From positions 1 to 64,000 of the forward strand of contig CANRJS010000005.1 of NCBI GenBank assembly GCA_947631015.1: 64,000 nt of DNA. The letters are read 5' to 3'. Of the stretch, positions 7,502 to 16,173 are shown piece by piece; position 1 is the stretch's first letter; each line of letters starts with the position of its first letter. A program made the position numbers and the translations under genes. This DNA is from an uncultured Clostridia bacterium (GTDB lineage: Bacteria; Bacillota; Clostridia; Oscillospirales; JAAYOS01). The notes beneath the pieces were generated by a model. That model made no database searches. It was not told where the DNA came from and worked only from the letters and a program-made list of their open reading frames with translations.

Positions 7502-8896
7502 TCAGAAGCGGAAATACAGGAACGGGTTGTAGCTGGTGTTGACGAGGTACGCCGTGCAGAGCACGAGCGCCGCCGCCGCGAGTACGAGAGCGCCCGCGGC
7601 GCAGGGCTTCTCGTGAAGTCCCGTCCAGAGCTTCTTCACAAGCGGCGTCGAGCCGACGCCCGCAAGGAGCATCACCGGTCCGAAGCTTGCGAGATAGTAG
7701 AAGAATACGCTCCCGGACGCGCCGCCCGCGAACATCGCGCGGAGGTAGAGGCCCATGCTGCCGAAGTCCTCCACGGCAAACAGCACCCATCCGACGATTA
7801 TGAGGAATATCGCGTAGACGTGCCCCACCCAGCGCGGCGCGCGTTCGAGCGCTTTCAGAAGGAAGGTCTTTTCGAGCATCAGTATCACCGCGAAGTAGAG
7901 TCCCCACACGAGGAAGTTCCAGCTCGCGCCGTGCCAGAAGCCGGTGAGCGCCCAGACGACGAGGATGTTGCGGTACTGACGCGGCAGTCCCCTCCTGCTG
8001 CCGCCGAGCGGGATATAGACGTACTCGCGGAAGAACGAGCCGAGCGAGATGTGCCACCTCCGCCAGAACTCGGTTATCGACCGCGAGACATACGGGTAGT
8101 TGAAGTTTTCCGGGAACTCGAAGCCGAACATTCTCCCGAGACCTATCGCCATATCCGAGTAGCCAGAGAAGTCGAAGTATATCTGGAACGCGTAGGCGAT
8201 TATCCCGAGCCACGCGAGCGGCGCGCCGACGGTCGTGAGGTCGCTCGCCTTCACCGCGTCCCACAGAGCGCCGACGTTGTTCGCGACGAGCACCTTCTTT
8301 GCAAGCCCCGCGCAGAAGCGCGAGACGCCCGAGGCGAATCGGTCAACGTTGTGGCTGCGGGAATCTATCTGCTCCGCGAGCTCCTTATACTTGATTATCG
8401 GACCCGCGATGAGCTGCGGGAAGAGCGTCACGAACATCCCGAAGGAGAGTATGTTCCGCTGCACCTTCGCGTCCCCGCGGTAGACGTCTATCGTGTAGCT
8501 CATGGTCTGGAAGGTGTAGAAGGATATGCCTATCGGAAGCGCCAGCCCGAGCGGCTTCACAAAGCCCACGCCGAGGGCGTTCAGGTTTTCCGCAAAGAAA
8601 TCGTAGTACTTGAAAAACAGCAGCAGCGCGAGGTTGAAGACGACGCTCGACACCACCGCGCCCTTCGCCGCGCGGAGATTTCCCTTCTTCTTCGCGCGCT
8701 CGACGAGCATCCCGTGCGTGTAGTCTATCGCGATAGACGCAAACATGATAAGTATATACACCGGCTCGCCCCACCCGTAGAAGATGAGGTTGCAGACGAG
8801 CAGGACCGCGTTCCGCGCCCTCAGCGGCGTGAGATAGTACGCCGCGAGCGTCACCGGCAGGTACGCGAACATGAAAACAAGGCTCGAAAATACCAA
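7502..8896 (-). CDS. MBOAT family O-acyltransferase (AlgI/DltB-like)
   Basis: 464 residues, about ten membrane segments beginning 'MVFSSLVFMFAYLPVTLAAY'. Diagnostic MBOAT features: 'SGYSDMAIGLGRMFGF', 'EFWRRWHISLGSFFREYVYI' and the active-site histidine in 'LTGFWHGASWNFLVWG'. It moves acyl (usually acetyl) groups across the cytoplasmic membrane for modification of cell-surface or secreted polysaccharide. The start is TTG at 8896, six bases after GGGGAGAA; no ATG fits the conserved N-terminus. It forms a two-gene operon with the DHHW partner. Confidence 0.95.
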   Translation of the reverse strand: MVFSSLVFMFAYLPVTLAAYYLTPLRARNAVLLVCNLIFYGWGEPVYILIMFASIAIDYTHGMLVERAKKKGNLRAAKGAVVSSVVFNLALLLFFKYYDFFAENLNALGVGFVKPLGLALPIGISFYTFQTMSYTIDVYRGDAKVQRNILSFGMFVTLFPQLIAGPIIKYKELAEQIDSRSHNVDRFASGVSRFCAGLAKKVLVANNVGALWDAVKASDLTTVGAPLAWLGIIAYAFQIYFDFSGYSDMAIGLGRMFGFEFPENFNYPYVSRSITEFWRRWHISLGSFFREYVYIPLGGSRRGLPRQYRNILVVWALTGFWHGASWNFLVWGLYFAVILMLEKTFLLKALERAPRWVGHVYAIFLIIVGWVLFAVEDFGSMGLYLRAMFAGGASGSVFFYYLASFGPVMLLAGVGSTPLVKKLWTGLHEKPCAAGALVLAAAALVLCTAYLVNTSYNPFLYFRF

Positions 8897-9012
8897 GCTG
8901 TTCTCCCCTCTCGGTCGTCATTTCGGAGACAAACGAATCGGCGGGGCGGTGATGATGCCCGTCCCGCCGTGCAAAAGTTTTGTATAAATTCGCGAGAGCG
9001 ATTTCACATGTC

Positions 9013-9330
9013 AGCCTCGCAGAGTTCGCCGCGTAAGCGGCGAAGCCGCCTCCGCCTTTCGATTAACTCAATGTCGGGCAATATTCGCGGAGCGATATTG
9101 CGAGCGAGGGCTGTAAAAATGTCGGATGCAGAATTAGTTTGCGCCCTCGCGGTTCGCAGCGGTTGAAGTTAGCGGCGCAGCCGCTAACTTCGCGGAGCCC
9201 CGATTCATTCGGGGCGAGCATTTCAATCGGAAGGGTTCCCAAACGCTCCGAAGGAGCGTTTGGGACTTGCGAAAGGGTGCGCAGGGCGATTTATCGCCCG
9301 AGCACATTTCGCGCCGACATCCCGACAAAC
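9013..9330 (-). repeat. Hairpin-mosaic interspersed repeat, copy A
   Basis: About 318 bases starting with the terminal sequence GCCTCGCAGAGTT. It holds, in order on the plus strand: CGCCGCGTAAGCGGCG, the stem GCAATATTCGC...GCGATATTGC, a region shared with copy I (CGCCCTCGCGGTTCGCAGC), the stem GTTAGCGG-CGCAG-CCGCTAAC, the linker CGCGGAGC, the stem CCCCGATTCATTCGGGG, the linker CGAGCATTTCAAT, and the stem CCCAAACGCTCC/GGAGCGTTTGGG. Noncoding; lies between the MBOAT gene and the DUF4358 lipoprotein genes. Bases 8897-9012 hold only upstream sequence of the MBOAT gene and one GC hairpin. Confidence 0.85.
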
Positions 9331-9793
9331 GCCTCGCAGAGTTTCGCGCCGAAGGCGCGAAATAAAGTCAAATCCGTTTTTTCCGGCGTCAATGCGCCCG
9401 CCGACTTATTGCGCACCGTAACTTTCTACAGGGCGCATCCGACCTCGGTGCTTCGCGCCGACGTCCCAACATTCTGCGAATCGTGGGGCGTCGGAAAAAA
9501 CACCTCTCGCGGAGCGTGCGTCGAAGCGCCGCAGGCGCACTCCGCGCCGGTTCGCGCGGTTGAAGTTAGCGGCTTTGCCGCTAACTTCGCGGAGCCCCGA
9601 TTCATTCGGGGCGAGCATTTCAATCGGAAGGGCTCCCAAACGGTCGGTAGACCGTTTGGGAATTGCGTCGATTTTCCGCCGAAGGCGGAAAACTCGGCGA
9701 GTAGCGGAGCGCCGCCGTCGGCAGGGCTTTGCCCTGTCCGACGGCTTCGCGGCAAATTGGTAAGCGAGCGAAGCGAGCGCGATTTGCCGCGAA
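9331..9793 (-). repeat. Hairpin-mosaic interspersed repeat, copy B (longest)
   Basis: About 463 bases in the same orientation as copy A, directly abutting it and starting with the same GCCTCGCAGAGTTTCGC. Linkers CCGTTTTTTCCGGCG, GTCGGAAAAAACAC, GCGGAGCGTGCGTCGAAG, CCGCGCCGGTTCGCGCGG, CGAGCATTTCAATCGG and GGCTTCGCGGCAAATTGGTAA are shared with copy E at 39.5 kb. The hairpins between them differ completely, for example AGGGCTTTGCCCT here and ACAAGGCTACGCCTTGT there. It ends three bases from the stop codon of the DUF4358 gene. Confidence 0.88.
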
Positions 9794-9796
9794 CGC

Positions 9797-10378
9797 TTAA
9801 AATGCGGCCTTGAAATTCTCCGCCATCTCCGCCGCGTGCGTGCTCACGACAAAGAGGACGTAGTCTCCCTCCTGCACGAGCTCGTACTGCTTGACAAGTT
9901 CATACTGCTCGGGGAGGTAGGTCGCCCAAGTCTGCTCGAGCGAGGCAACGCGGTTCTCGATAGCCTCCACCACGGCGTCCATGTTCCCCGACTTCACCTT
10001 CGCCGCGAAGAACTCGGTCGCGGTGACGTTCATGAGTGGGAACTTCCCGGCGTACTCGTCGAGCATCGACAAGTCTATGCCGTAGGTGTCGCTTACGATG
10101 CCGTCGTCAAAGTCCATCATGGCGGGCAGATCGTCGTAGTCCTCCGCGACCTTGTCCATAAATCCCTTGACGTCCGCCACGTCCTCATAGCCGCCGGACG
10201 TGCCGCCGGGGTTGGAGTCGGGCTCGTCCGAGGGCTCGTCGGACACAGACGGCTCCGTGGAGGGCGCTGTCGACGGCACGGTCGAGGGCTCGGTGCTCGC
10301 AGTGCCGTTCCCGCCGCCGCAGGACGCAAGTCCGAGCGCAAGTGCGAGGATAAGTGCGATGATGCTTCTCTTTTTCAT
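9797..10378 (-). CDS. DUF4358-type lipoprotein, shorter paralogue
   Basis: 193 residues. Lipoprotein signal peptide ending LGLASC (Cys near residue 20), then a Thr/Glu/Pro/Ser linker to about residue 65, then a globular domain ('DVKGFMDKVAEDYDDLPAMM', 'IDLSMLDEYAGKFPLMNVTA', 'TEFFAAKVKSGNMDAVVEAI') of the DUF4358 type, rich in acidic residues and ending in 'EGDYVLFVVSTHAAEMAENF'. The family has no assigned function; it is a surface-attached protein. It follows its longer paralogue by 84 bases. The stop codon touches the large repeat B. Confidence 0.85.
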   Translation of the reverse strand: MKKRSIIALILALALGLASCGGGNGTASTEPSTVPSTAPSTEPSVSDEPSDEPDSNPGGTSGGYEDVADVKGFMDKVAEDYDDLPAMMDFDDGIVSDTYGIDLSMLDEYAGKFPLMNVTATEFFAAKVKSGNMDAVVEAIENRVASLEQTWATYLPEQYELVKQYELVQEGDYVLFVVSTHAAEMAENFKAAF

Positions 10379-10462
10379 AATGTCTCTTCCTTTCGAGATG
10401 TATATTTCTAAAGCCGCCGCGCGGCCGGGGTATCCAGTGTATTATGTTCCCTTCTCCGGGAA

Positions 10463-11368
10463 TTACTCGTAAGTCGCCCTGAAGTAGTCCGCTATCTCGG
10501 CGGCATGTTCGTTTATGACGAAGAGTATGTAGTCTCCCTTTTTGACTATCTCGTACTTCTGCACCAGCTCATACTGATCGACGAGGTACGTCGACCACTG
10601 TTCCTTGAGGTAGTCCAGCCGTCCCTCTATGCCTTCGTTGACGCTTTCCACATTGTCCGACTTGACGTGCGCGACAAAAATCTCAGTCGCGTGTACGTTC
10701 ATCAGCGGGAACTTTCCGGCGTACTCCTCAAGAAGGGACGGGTCGATATGATACCAATCGCTGATAATATCGTCGTCAAAGTCCATGCTCGCCGGGCTCT
10801 CATAGCTGCTGTAGACGGCCTCCACGAAATCCTTGACGTCCGCGTTCTTCTCCAGCTCGGGCAGTTCTACCTCTTCGGAGGGCTCCGGCGATTCGGAGGG
10901 CTCTCCCCCGCCCATGCCTCCCGGCTTGACCCATCCGGCTATCGGCGGCGCGGAAGGAAGCGGCTCCTCGGATGTCTCCGGCTCATCGGACGGCTCTGCC
11001 GTGCTCGGGACGTCCGACGGCTCGGGCGTCGCGCTCGGTTCGGCGGACGTCGCGGAGGTCGGGGTCGGCGCAGTTGAGGGCTCGGCGGACGGAGCTTTTG
11101 TCGGTTCGGCGGACGGAGCCTTCGTCGGCGCCGGCGACGCCTCAATGCTCGGGGTCTCGGAGGGCTCGTCGGACGGTTCCTCCGACGGTTCTGCGGATGG
11201 CTCGGGCGTCTCGCTCGGCTCCGCGCTCTCCGGCGCGGACGGGGACGGGCTCGCGGTCGGCACGGCGCTCTCCGGGACGGTCGAGGGCTCGGTCGAGACC
11301 TCGTCCTCCCCGCCGGACGTGCACGCGGCAAGCGACAGCGCAAGGAGTATCGCAATTACTCTTTTCAT
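10463..11368 (-). CDS. DUF4358-type lipoprotein, long-linker paralogue
   Basis: 301 residues. Signal peptide with lipobox SLAACTS (Cys near residue 16). Residues about 20-170 are a very long low-complexity tether of repeated EPS, TPS, APS and AEPTKAPS units. The C-terminal 130 residues repeat the domain of the neighbouring gene ('DVKDFVEAVYSSYESPASMD', 'DPSLLEEYAGKFPLMNVHAT', 'EIFVAHVKSDNVESVNEGIE'). The pair arose by tandem duplication; the tether would hold this copy farther from the membrane. Function unknown. Confidence 0.85.
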   Translation of the reverse strand: MKRVIAILLALSLAACTSGGEDEVSTEPSTVPESAVPTASPSPSAPESAEPSETPEPSAEPSEEPSDEPSETPSIEASPAPTKAPSAEPTKAPSAEPSTAPTPTSATSAEPSATPEPSDVPSTAEPSDEPETSEEPLPSAPPIAGWVKPGGMGGGEPSESPEPSEEVELPELEKNADVKDFVEAVYSSYESPASMDFDDDIISDWYHIDPSLLEEYAGKFPLMNVHATEIFVAHVKSDNVESVNEGIEGRLDYLKEQWSTYLVDQYELVQKYEIVKKGDYILFVINEHAAEIADYFRATYE

Positions 11369-11455
11369 CGGTCATTTCCCCTTTCAACGTTCCGGTCGGA
11401 AGTCCGACCGTCTGTTAGACGTCCGCGCTTCCTGAAAGTTCCATAAAATATCTTT

Positions 11456-12889
11456 TTATTCCGCGTCCCGACGGCGGAGCAGCTGCTGCTTTATTCCCCA
11501 GAGCTTTTCGGAGAGGTCGACGTAGTAGGTATGCGGGTTCTCGAACCGCGTCACCTCGTCCCAGAGGCTCGCGACCTCGCGCGTGCAGTGGGCGCGGATC
11601 TCCTCTATCGAGGGCAGGTCGTACACCAGCTTCCCCGAGCGGTAGATTCGGACGCCGAGCTCGCGCGCGGTGTAGTTCTCTATCGTCTTGCGCTTCCATG
11701 TGTGCTCGGGGTCAAAGAGTTCGAGCGGACGGCTCCCGTCCGGCGGCTCCTCGTCAAAGACGCAGAGGAGGTCGGCCTCCGCCTTGCCCGTCGCGTTGTC
11801 GTAGAGGCGGAAGGCGCGCTTGAAGTGCGGGTTCGTTATCTTCGAGGCGTTCTCGCTTATCTTTATCTTAGGCTCGACCGCGCCGTCCCGCTCCACCGCG
11901 ACGAGCTTGTACACCCCTCCGAACACCGGCGAGTCCTTCGAGGTTATCAGCCGTTCGCCCACGCCGAAGGAGTCCACCTTAGCGCCCTGGCGTATGAGGT
12001 CGGATATGATGTACTCGTCAAGCGAGTTGGATGCGATTATCTTTATTCCGGGCAGTCCCGCGTCGTCAAGCATCCTCCGCGCGCGGCGCGAGAGGTATGC
12101 GATGTCTCCCGAGTCAAATCTTATCCCGCCGCGCTCTATGCCCGCCTCGCGGAACGCGCGTATCGCGTTCAGAACGCCGCTGCGGAGGGCGTTGTAGGTG
12201 TCGACAAGCAGAGTGGCGTTCTGCGGATAGAGCCGACAGTAGGTGCGGAACGCTTCGAGCTCGGTCGGAAACATCTGCACCCAGCTGTGTGCCATCGTCC
12301 CGCCGCAGGGAACGCCGAAGTCGCGGTCGGCTATGGCGCACGCCGTCCCGGCGCAGCCCGCGATGTACGCGGCCCGCGCGCCGTATATCGCGCCGTCCGC
12401 GCCCTGCGCGCGGCGCGAGCCGAACTCGCTTATCGCCCTGCCCTGCGCGGCGCGGACTATCCTGTTCGCCTTTGTCGCTATGAGCGACTGATGGTTGATG
12501 CTGAGCAGCACGAAGGTCTCGATAAACTGCGCCTCTATCGCGGGCGCGCGGACGGTGAGTATCGGCTCGTTCGGGAAGACGACCGTCCCCTCCGGCACCG
12601 CCCATATATCGCCCGTGAAGCGGAAGGTGCGGAGGTAGTCGAGGAACCTCTCGTCAAAGCAGCCCTTCGAGCGGAGGAACTCGATGTCCTCCTCGGTAAA
12701 GCGGAGATTTTCGATGTAGTCTATCACCTGCTCGAGCCCGGCGGCTATCGCGAAGCCGCCTCCGTCCGGCACGGTGCGGTAGAACACGTCGAAGTAGCAC
12801 ACGTTCTCGGCCATCCCGGAAAGCAGGTAGCCGTTCGACATCGTAAGTTCATAGAAGTCGCAGAGCAGAGTGTAGTTGTTCTTGTTCAT
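11456..12889 (-). CDS. pncB: Nicotinate phosphoribosyltransferase
   Basis: 477 residues, the normal length. It joins nicotinate to PRPP (with ATP) giving nicotinate mononucleotide, the entry step of the Preiss-Handler route to NAD. Family marks: 'LLCDFYELTMSNGYL' at the N-terminus, 'SEFGSRRAQGADGAIYGARA' (with the conserved S-x-R-R segment), 'GTMAHSWVQMFPTE' with the catalytic histidine, 'GIRFDSGDIAYLSR' and 'IIASNSLDEYII'. ATG 12889 has GGAGA a short distance upstream; longer frames have no support. It lies 41 bases after the nicotinamidase gene, in one operon. Confidence 0.97.
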   Translation of the reverse strand: MNKNNYTLLCDFYELTMSNGYLLSGMAENVCYFDVFYRTVPDGGGFAIAAGLEQVIDYIENLRFTEEDIEFLRSKGCFDERFLDYLRTFRFTGDIWAVPEGTVVFPNEPILTVRAPAIEAQFIETFVLLSINHQSLIATKANRIVRAAQGRAISEFGSRRAQGADGAIYGARAAYIAGCAGTACAIADRDFGVPCGGTMAHSWVQMFPTELEAFRTYCRLYPQNATLLVDTYNALRSGVLNAIRAFREAGIERGGIRFDSGDIAYLSRRARRMLDDAGLPGIKIIASNSLDEYIISDLIRQGAKVDSFGVGERLITSKDSPVFGGVYKLVAVERDGAVEPKIKISENASKITNPHFKRAFRLYDNATGKAEADLLCVFDEEPPDGSRPLELFDPEHTWKRKTIENYTARELGVRIYRSGKLVYDLPSIEEIRAHCTREVASLWDEVTRFENPHTYYVDLSEKLWGIKQQLLRRRDAE

Positions 12890-12930
12890 AACATATCTCC
12901 AGCGTTTGGATGATTTTTGGGGGTATCCCG

Positions 12931-13449
12931 TCAGATGGCGTCGATGTGCAGGTTTGTCAGAATGTCGTATGCCTCTTTCTCCAGCTTCGGGTCGTTCGAG
13001 GCGCACGCGGAGCGGACGACCGCTATCCGCGCGTTCGGAAGCGCCGCCTTCGCCATCACCGCGTTGCTTATTACGCAGATGTTCGTGACGACGCCCGCGA
13101 GCGTCACCTCGTCGTACCCGCCCGTGCGGAGCATCTCCGCAAGCTCGAGCGAGGGAAAGGTCGGCTTTTCGATGCATTCGCCCTCCCGCGCCTCCGCCGC
13201 GACGGCGGGCGTGAGACGCCAGCCGTCCGTGCCCTTTATGCAGTGCGGCACCGGCAGGTGCTTTCCCTCCACGGTATCCGTGTAGTCCGTGCCGTGGGTA
13301 TCGAGAGTGAACAGCACATCGGAGCCGCTCTCCCGCGCCTCACGGATGAGTCCTACAAGATTCGGCTCCGCCTCCACCGCCGCATCAAAGCCGAGCGCGC
13401 CCGTAACGAAGTCATTCTGGAAGTCGACCACGACAAGTATCCGTTTCAC
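12931..13449 (-). CDS. pncA: Nicotinamidase (isochorismatase-like hydrolase)
   Basis: 172 residues from GTG 13449, which has GGGGGCG upstream; an ATG at 13473 lies almost at the transcription start and lacks a ribosome binding site. Catalytic Asp9 in 'VVVDFQNDF', Lys in 'HCIKGTDGW' and Cys125 in 'GVVTNICVISNA' form the D-K-C triad. It converts nicotinamide to nicotinate and ammonia; the product is the substrate of the next gene. Compared with larger nicotinamidases the metal-binding loop is reduced but 'DTHGTDY' retains Asp and His. Isochorismatase activity is unlikely given the partner. Confidence 0.92.
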   Translation of the reverse strand: MKRILVVVDFQNDFVTGALGFDAAVEAEPNLVGLIREARESGSDVLFTLDTHGTDYTDTVEGKHLPVPHCIKGTDGWRLTPAVAAEAREGECIEKPTFPSLELAEMLRTGGYDEVTLAGVVTNICVISNAVMAKAALPNARIAVVRSACASNDPKLEKEAYDILTNLHIDAI

Positions 13450-13484
13450 TTTTTCGCCCCCGCAGTATCGCATAAATTAAATGT

Positions 13485-13513
13485 ATTATACGCCTGATTT
13501 TGTAGAATTGCAA
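13485..13513 (-). promoter_or_regulatory. Promoter of the NAD salvage operon
   Basis: On the minus strand: TTGCAA at 13513-13508, 17-base spacer, TATAAT at 13490-13485. It overlaps nothing but lies back to back with the promoter of the plus-strand isomerase gene. Confidence 0.85.
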
Positions 13514-13522
13514 CGTTTTTGC

Positions 13523-13551
13523 TTGACATATTACCGCGTCGGAAGTATGAT
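13523..13551 (+). promoter_or_regulatory. Promoter of the isomerase/Nudix operon
   Basis: TTGACA at 13523-13528, 17-base spacer, TATGAT at 13546-13551, about 40 bases before the start codon at 13592. Confidence 0.85.
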
Positions 13552-13591
13552 TTTATTAGCGACCGCAAAAATATGAAACGGAGGGAAACCC

Positions 13592-14506
13592 ATGAAAATA
13601 GGAATGAGCAGCTACTGCCTCACCCCCGCGATGGCGGCGGGACGCAAGAGCGTCTACGACGTCATAGACTGGGCGGCGGACCACGGCTGTGAGCACATCG
13701 AATTTGTACCGTTCTACCTGCCCTTTGTAAACGAGGAGAAGGGCGCGCTCGACACCGGACTTATAGACTCTGTTCGCGAGAAGTGTGCGGAGCGCTCGCT
13801 TGAGATATCGACCTACTCCGTCAACGCCGACCTCATAAGCCCCGACCCGGCGGAGCGCCGCCGCGAGATAGAGCGCGTCAAGCTGCATATAGACACGGCG
13901 GCGCGCCTCGGCATAAAGCTTATGCGGCACGACATCGCGGGCTTCCGCCGTCCGTTCGAGACGAACACCGCCGAGAACTTCGAGCGCGAGCTTCCGCTTA
14001 TGGTCGAGGGTGCGCGCGAGCTCTACGACTATGCCGCCTCTCTCGGCATTACGACGACGCTCGAAAACCACGGCTTCTTCTGCAACGGCTCGGACCGGCT
14101 GATACGGCTCATACGGGAGATAGACCGTCCGAACATCAGCATGACGCTTGACGTAGGCAACTTCCTCTGCGTAGACGAGTACGAGTACGCCGCCGTGAAG
14201 AAGTGCATCAAATACGCCAAGATCATCCATTTCAAGGACTTCTACATCCGCGAAAAGTCAAAGCTGCCGGGACAGACCGAGATGTTCAACTGCGACTGCG
14301 GGTCGTGGTTCGAGACGCTCGGCGGCAGGATGCTCCGCGGCTCGATAGTGGGTCAGGGCGACCTCGACATCTGGGAGATAGCGCGGATAATCAAGGGCTC
14401 CGGCTTCGACGGCTACGTCTCGGTGGAGTTTGAGGGCATGGAGGAGTGCGAGCAGGGCACGCGCATCTCTCTGGATATGGCGAGGGCTATCCTCGCTCTC
14501 GCATGA
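13592..14506 (+). CDS. Sugar phosphate isomerase/epimerase (xylose-isomerase-like TIM barrel)
   Basis: 304 residues. AP-endonuclease-2/xylose isomerase-like TIM barrel: starts 'MKIGMSSYCLTPAM', with metal-ligand region candidates Glu in 'HIEFVPFY', 'TTLENHGFF', Asp in 'MTLDVGNFL', His in 'IIHFKDFY' and the late 'GYVSVEFEGMEE'. Members isomerise or epimerise sugars, inosose or hydroxypyruvate; the substrate cannot be told. GGAGGG lies seven bases upstream. Its stop overlaps the start of the Nudix gene (ATGA). Confidence 0.9.
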   Translation: MKIGMSSYCLTPAMAAGRKSVYDVIDWAADHGCEHIEFVPFYLPFVNEEKGALDTGLIDSVREKCAERSLEISTYSVNADLISPDPAERRREIERVKLHIDTAARLGIKLMRHDIAGFRRPFETNTAENFERELPLMVEGARELYDYAASLGITTTLENHGFFCNGSDRLIRLIREIDRPNISMTLDVGNFLCVDEYEYAAVKKCIKYAKIIHFKDFYIREKSKLPGQTEMFNCDCGSWFETLGGRMLRGSIVGQGDLDIWEIARIIKGSGFDGYVSVEFEGMEECEQGTRISLDMARAILALA

Positions 14507-14910
14507 AGCGGGAGAAGTCCTGCGGCGCCGTCGTCATTGACGACCGCGGCCGCGTGCTTGTCATAAAGCAGACGGCGGGACACACGGCGTTCCCGAAGGG
14601 TCACGTCGAGCCCGGCGAGACCGAGGCCGAGACCGCGCGGCGCGAGATTCTCGAGGAGACCGGCATAGAGGTGGAGATAGACGATCGCTTCCGCACGACC
14701 GACGCGTTCTCGCCGAAGGCCGGCGTGATGAAGGACGTCGTGTACTTCCTCGCGCGTCCGGTGGGCGGCGAACTCCGTCCGCAGAAGGGCGAGGTCGAGA
14801 GCCTCGCGTGGCTCACGCCGGAGGAGGCACGCGCCGCCGTGACCTACCCCGCGTCGCGGAGGATACTTGATGAGGCAATGGCTTTCCTGCGTGAACACGG
14901 AGACGCTTAG
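14503..14910 (+). CDS. Nudix hydrolase (MutT/Ap4A hydrolase-like)
   Basis: 135 residues. The full Nudix box is present: G-x5-E-x7-REILEET-G, read as 'GHVEPGETEAETARREILEE' followed by TGI. N-terminus 'SCGAVVIDDRGRVLVIKQT' and 'TAFPKGHVE' resemble the bis(5'-nucleosyl)-tetraphosphatase branch more than housekeeping MutT. Start at ATG 14503, overlapping the isomerase stop, so the two are coupled. Ends with TAG. Confidence 0.92.
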   Translation: MKREKSCGAVVIDDRGRVLVIKQTAGHTAFPKGHVEPGETEAETARREILEETGIEVEIDDRFRTTDAFSPKAGVMKDVVYFLARPVGGELRPQKGEVESLAWLTPEEARAAVTYPASRRILDEAMAFLREHGDA

Positions 14911-14960
14911 CGCCATTCCTCTTCACTTTCATAATACATTTCACGGTTTTCTCGGAAATA

Positions 14961-15080
14961 CACAGCGGCGATTATTCGCTCGTAACATACGAGTGGGACG
15001 GCGAAGCTACGTTTTCGTCTGCCTCATTGTCGTTTGAAGACGGACTTCTAACCACCAAAATACAAATCGGCCTTGAATAA
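14961..15080 (+). pseudogene. Remnant of a lipoprotein-like gene (C-terminus only)
   Basis: An open stretch without a start codon reads 'YSLVTYEWDGEATFSSASLS' followed by FEDGLLTTKIQIGLE and TAA. This has the alternating pattern of the final strands of small secreted Clostridia proteins. The stretch is clearly AT-richer than its neighbours on the left. It may mark the edge of an acquired or deleted segment. Confidence 0.4.
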
Positions 15081-15120
15081 CAAATAATATTTCCCGACAC
15101 TTAGTCAAGGAGGTGACCCC

Positions 15121-16053
15121 ATGCCGATTAAACCCACCAAAAAGTCGTTAAATTCCGGCTCGATAACCGCTATCGTGCTTTTGTCGCTGTTGCTTCTTAC
15201 CTCATTAGCGGGTCTTTTTGAAGAATTTTCCGTTGCGGTGCTTTTCTTGTTTCTTATCTCGGCGTGCGGAATTGCTTACTTTATTGTCCGGCTTGTTCAC
15301 CTTGAAAAACTGGAATCTGTTTCTTTCGACGTTTATTTGCTCAACGAGCAATTAAACAAGGCGGTAGGAATCAATAAATATTACTATACAAGAGATTTAT
15401 TGTTCGACGCTCTGAACACTCTTCTCCGCTATCGCAAATGGACGGGGCGGAAATCTCGGCTGGATAAACACCCCGCAAAAATCATGCAGGAACTGCAGAT
15501 CAACGAGTCCTTGAGCGTCGCCGCGATGCTCCGCCGCACTTCCGCGAGCTATAAGGAGACGGTCAAAAATACCCATTCGGACATGAGCGGCGTGTACGAA
15601 GCGGAACTATCTAAAAACCTGTCGCGCCTCGATTCTAATAACCGCACCCTCGCGTATTCCCTTCTTAACGACCTGAAGACATACGAGCGGCTGGCCGGGA
15701 CGATAAACGAAGCTGACAATATGGAGGGTCACGACTTTGAATATTGGTGCGCCGACCTGCTCCGCAAGAACGGTTTTGTCGATGTAGAGGTCACGCCCGG
15801 CAGCGGCGACCAGGGCGTCGACGTGCTCGCCAAAAAGGACGGCATAAAGTACGCCATCCAGTGCAAGTGCTATTCGTCCGACTTGGGCAACAAGCCCGTG
15901 CAGGAGGTAAATACCGGCAAGGCGATATATCATTGTCAGGTGGGCGCGGTAATGACTAACCGCTACTTCACGGCAAGCGCGAAGGAGGCCGCCGAAGCGA
16001 CCGGCACCCTGCTCTGGGACAGAGACGCCCTCGAATCCATGTTGAAAAGTTAA
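15121..16053 (+). CDS. Membrane-anchored Mrr-type restriction endonuclease
   Basis: 310 residues. Two membrane segments at about 17-32 and 37-60, a helical middle region, then an Mrr_cat (PD-(D/E)xK) domain from about 200: 'MEGHDFEYWCADLLRKNGF', Asp234 in 'GDQGVDVLAKK' and Gln247-Cys-Lys249 in 'YAIQCKCYS'. Mrr proteins cut modified foreign DNA (type IV); membrane-linked relatives are widespread and their role is less clear. A strong AAGGAGGTGA site lies upstream. The gene uses more AT-rich codons (AAA, TTA, GAA) than its neighbours, suggesting acquisition. It stands alone between a decayed gene and a terminator. Confidence 0.88.
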   Translation: MPIKPTKKSLNSGSITAIVLLSLLLLTSLAGLFEEFSVAVLFLFLISACGIAYFIVRLVHLEKLESVSFDVYLLNEQLNKAVGINKYYYTRDLLFDALNTLLRYRKWTGRKSRLDKHPAKIMQELQINESLSVAAMLRRTSASYKETVKNTHSDMSGVYEAELSKNLSRLDSNNRTLAYSLLNDLKTYERLAGTINEADNMEGHDFEYWCADLLRKNGFVDVEVTPGSGDQGVDVLAKKDGIKYAIQCKCYSSDLGNKPVQEVNTGKAIYHCQVGAVMTNRYFTASAKEAAEATGTLLWDRDALESMLKS

Positions 16054-16064
16054 AAATTTGTTTG

Positions 16065-16092
16065 CAAGGGGCAGGCGTGAGCCTGCCCCTTG
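16065..16092 (+). terminator. Terminator of the Mrr-type gene
   Basis: A 12-bp perfect stem CAAGGGGCAGGC at 16065-16076, loop GTGA, complement at 16081-16092, followed by TTGTCTTC. Confidence 0.75.
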
Positions 16093-16173
16093 TTGTCTTC
16101 TCCGCGGAGTAGACTTTTCCTCGCTTATATGATACAATAGCGAAAAAGACGCAAAGAATATGGGAGGCAGGAT

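Noticed and set aside
9013-9793. Insertion sequence or transposase remnant
   Set aside because: No conserved reading frame between copies, and no target duplications were recognised; the conserved parts are short linkers.
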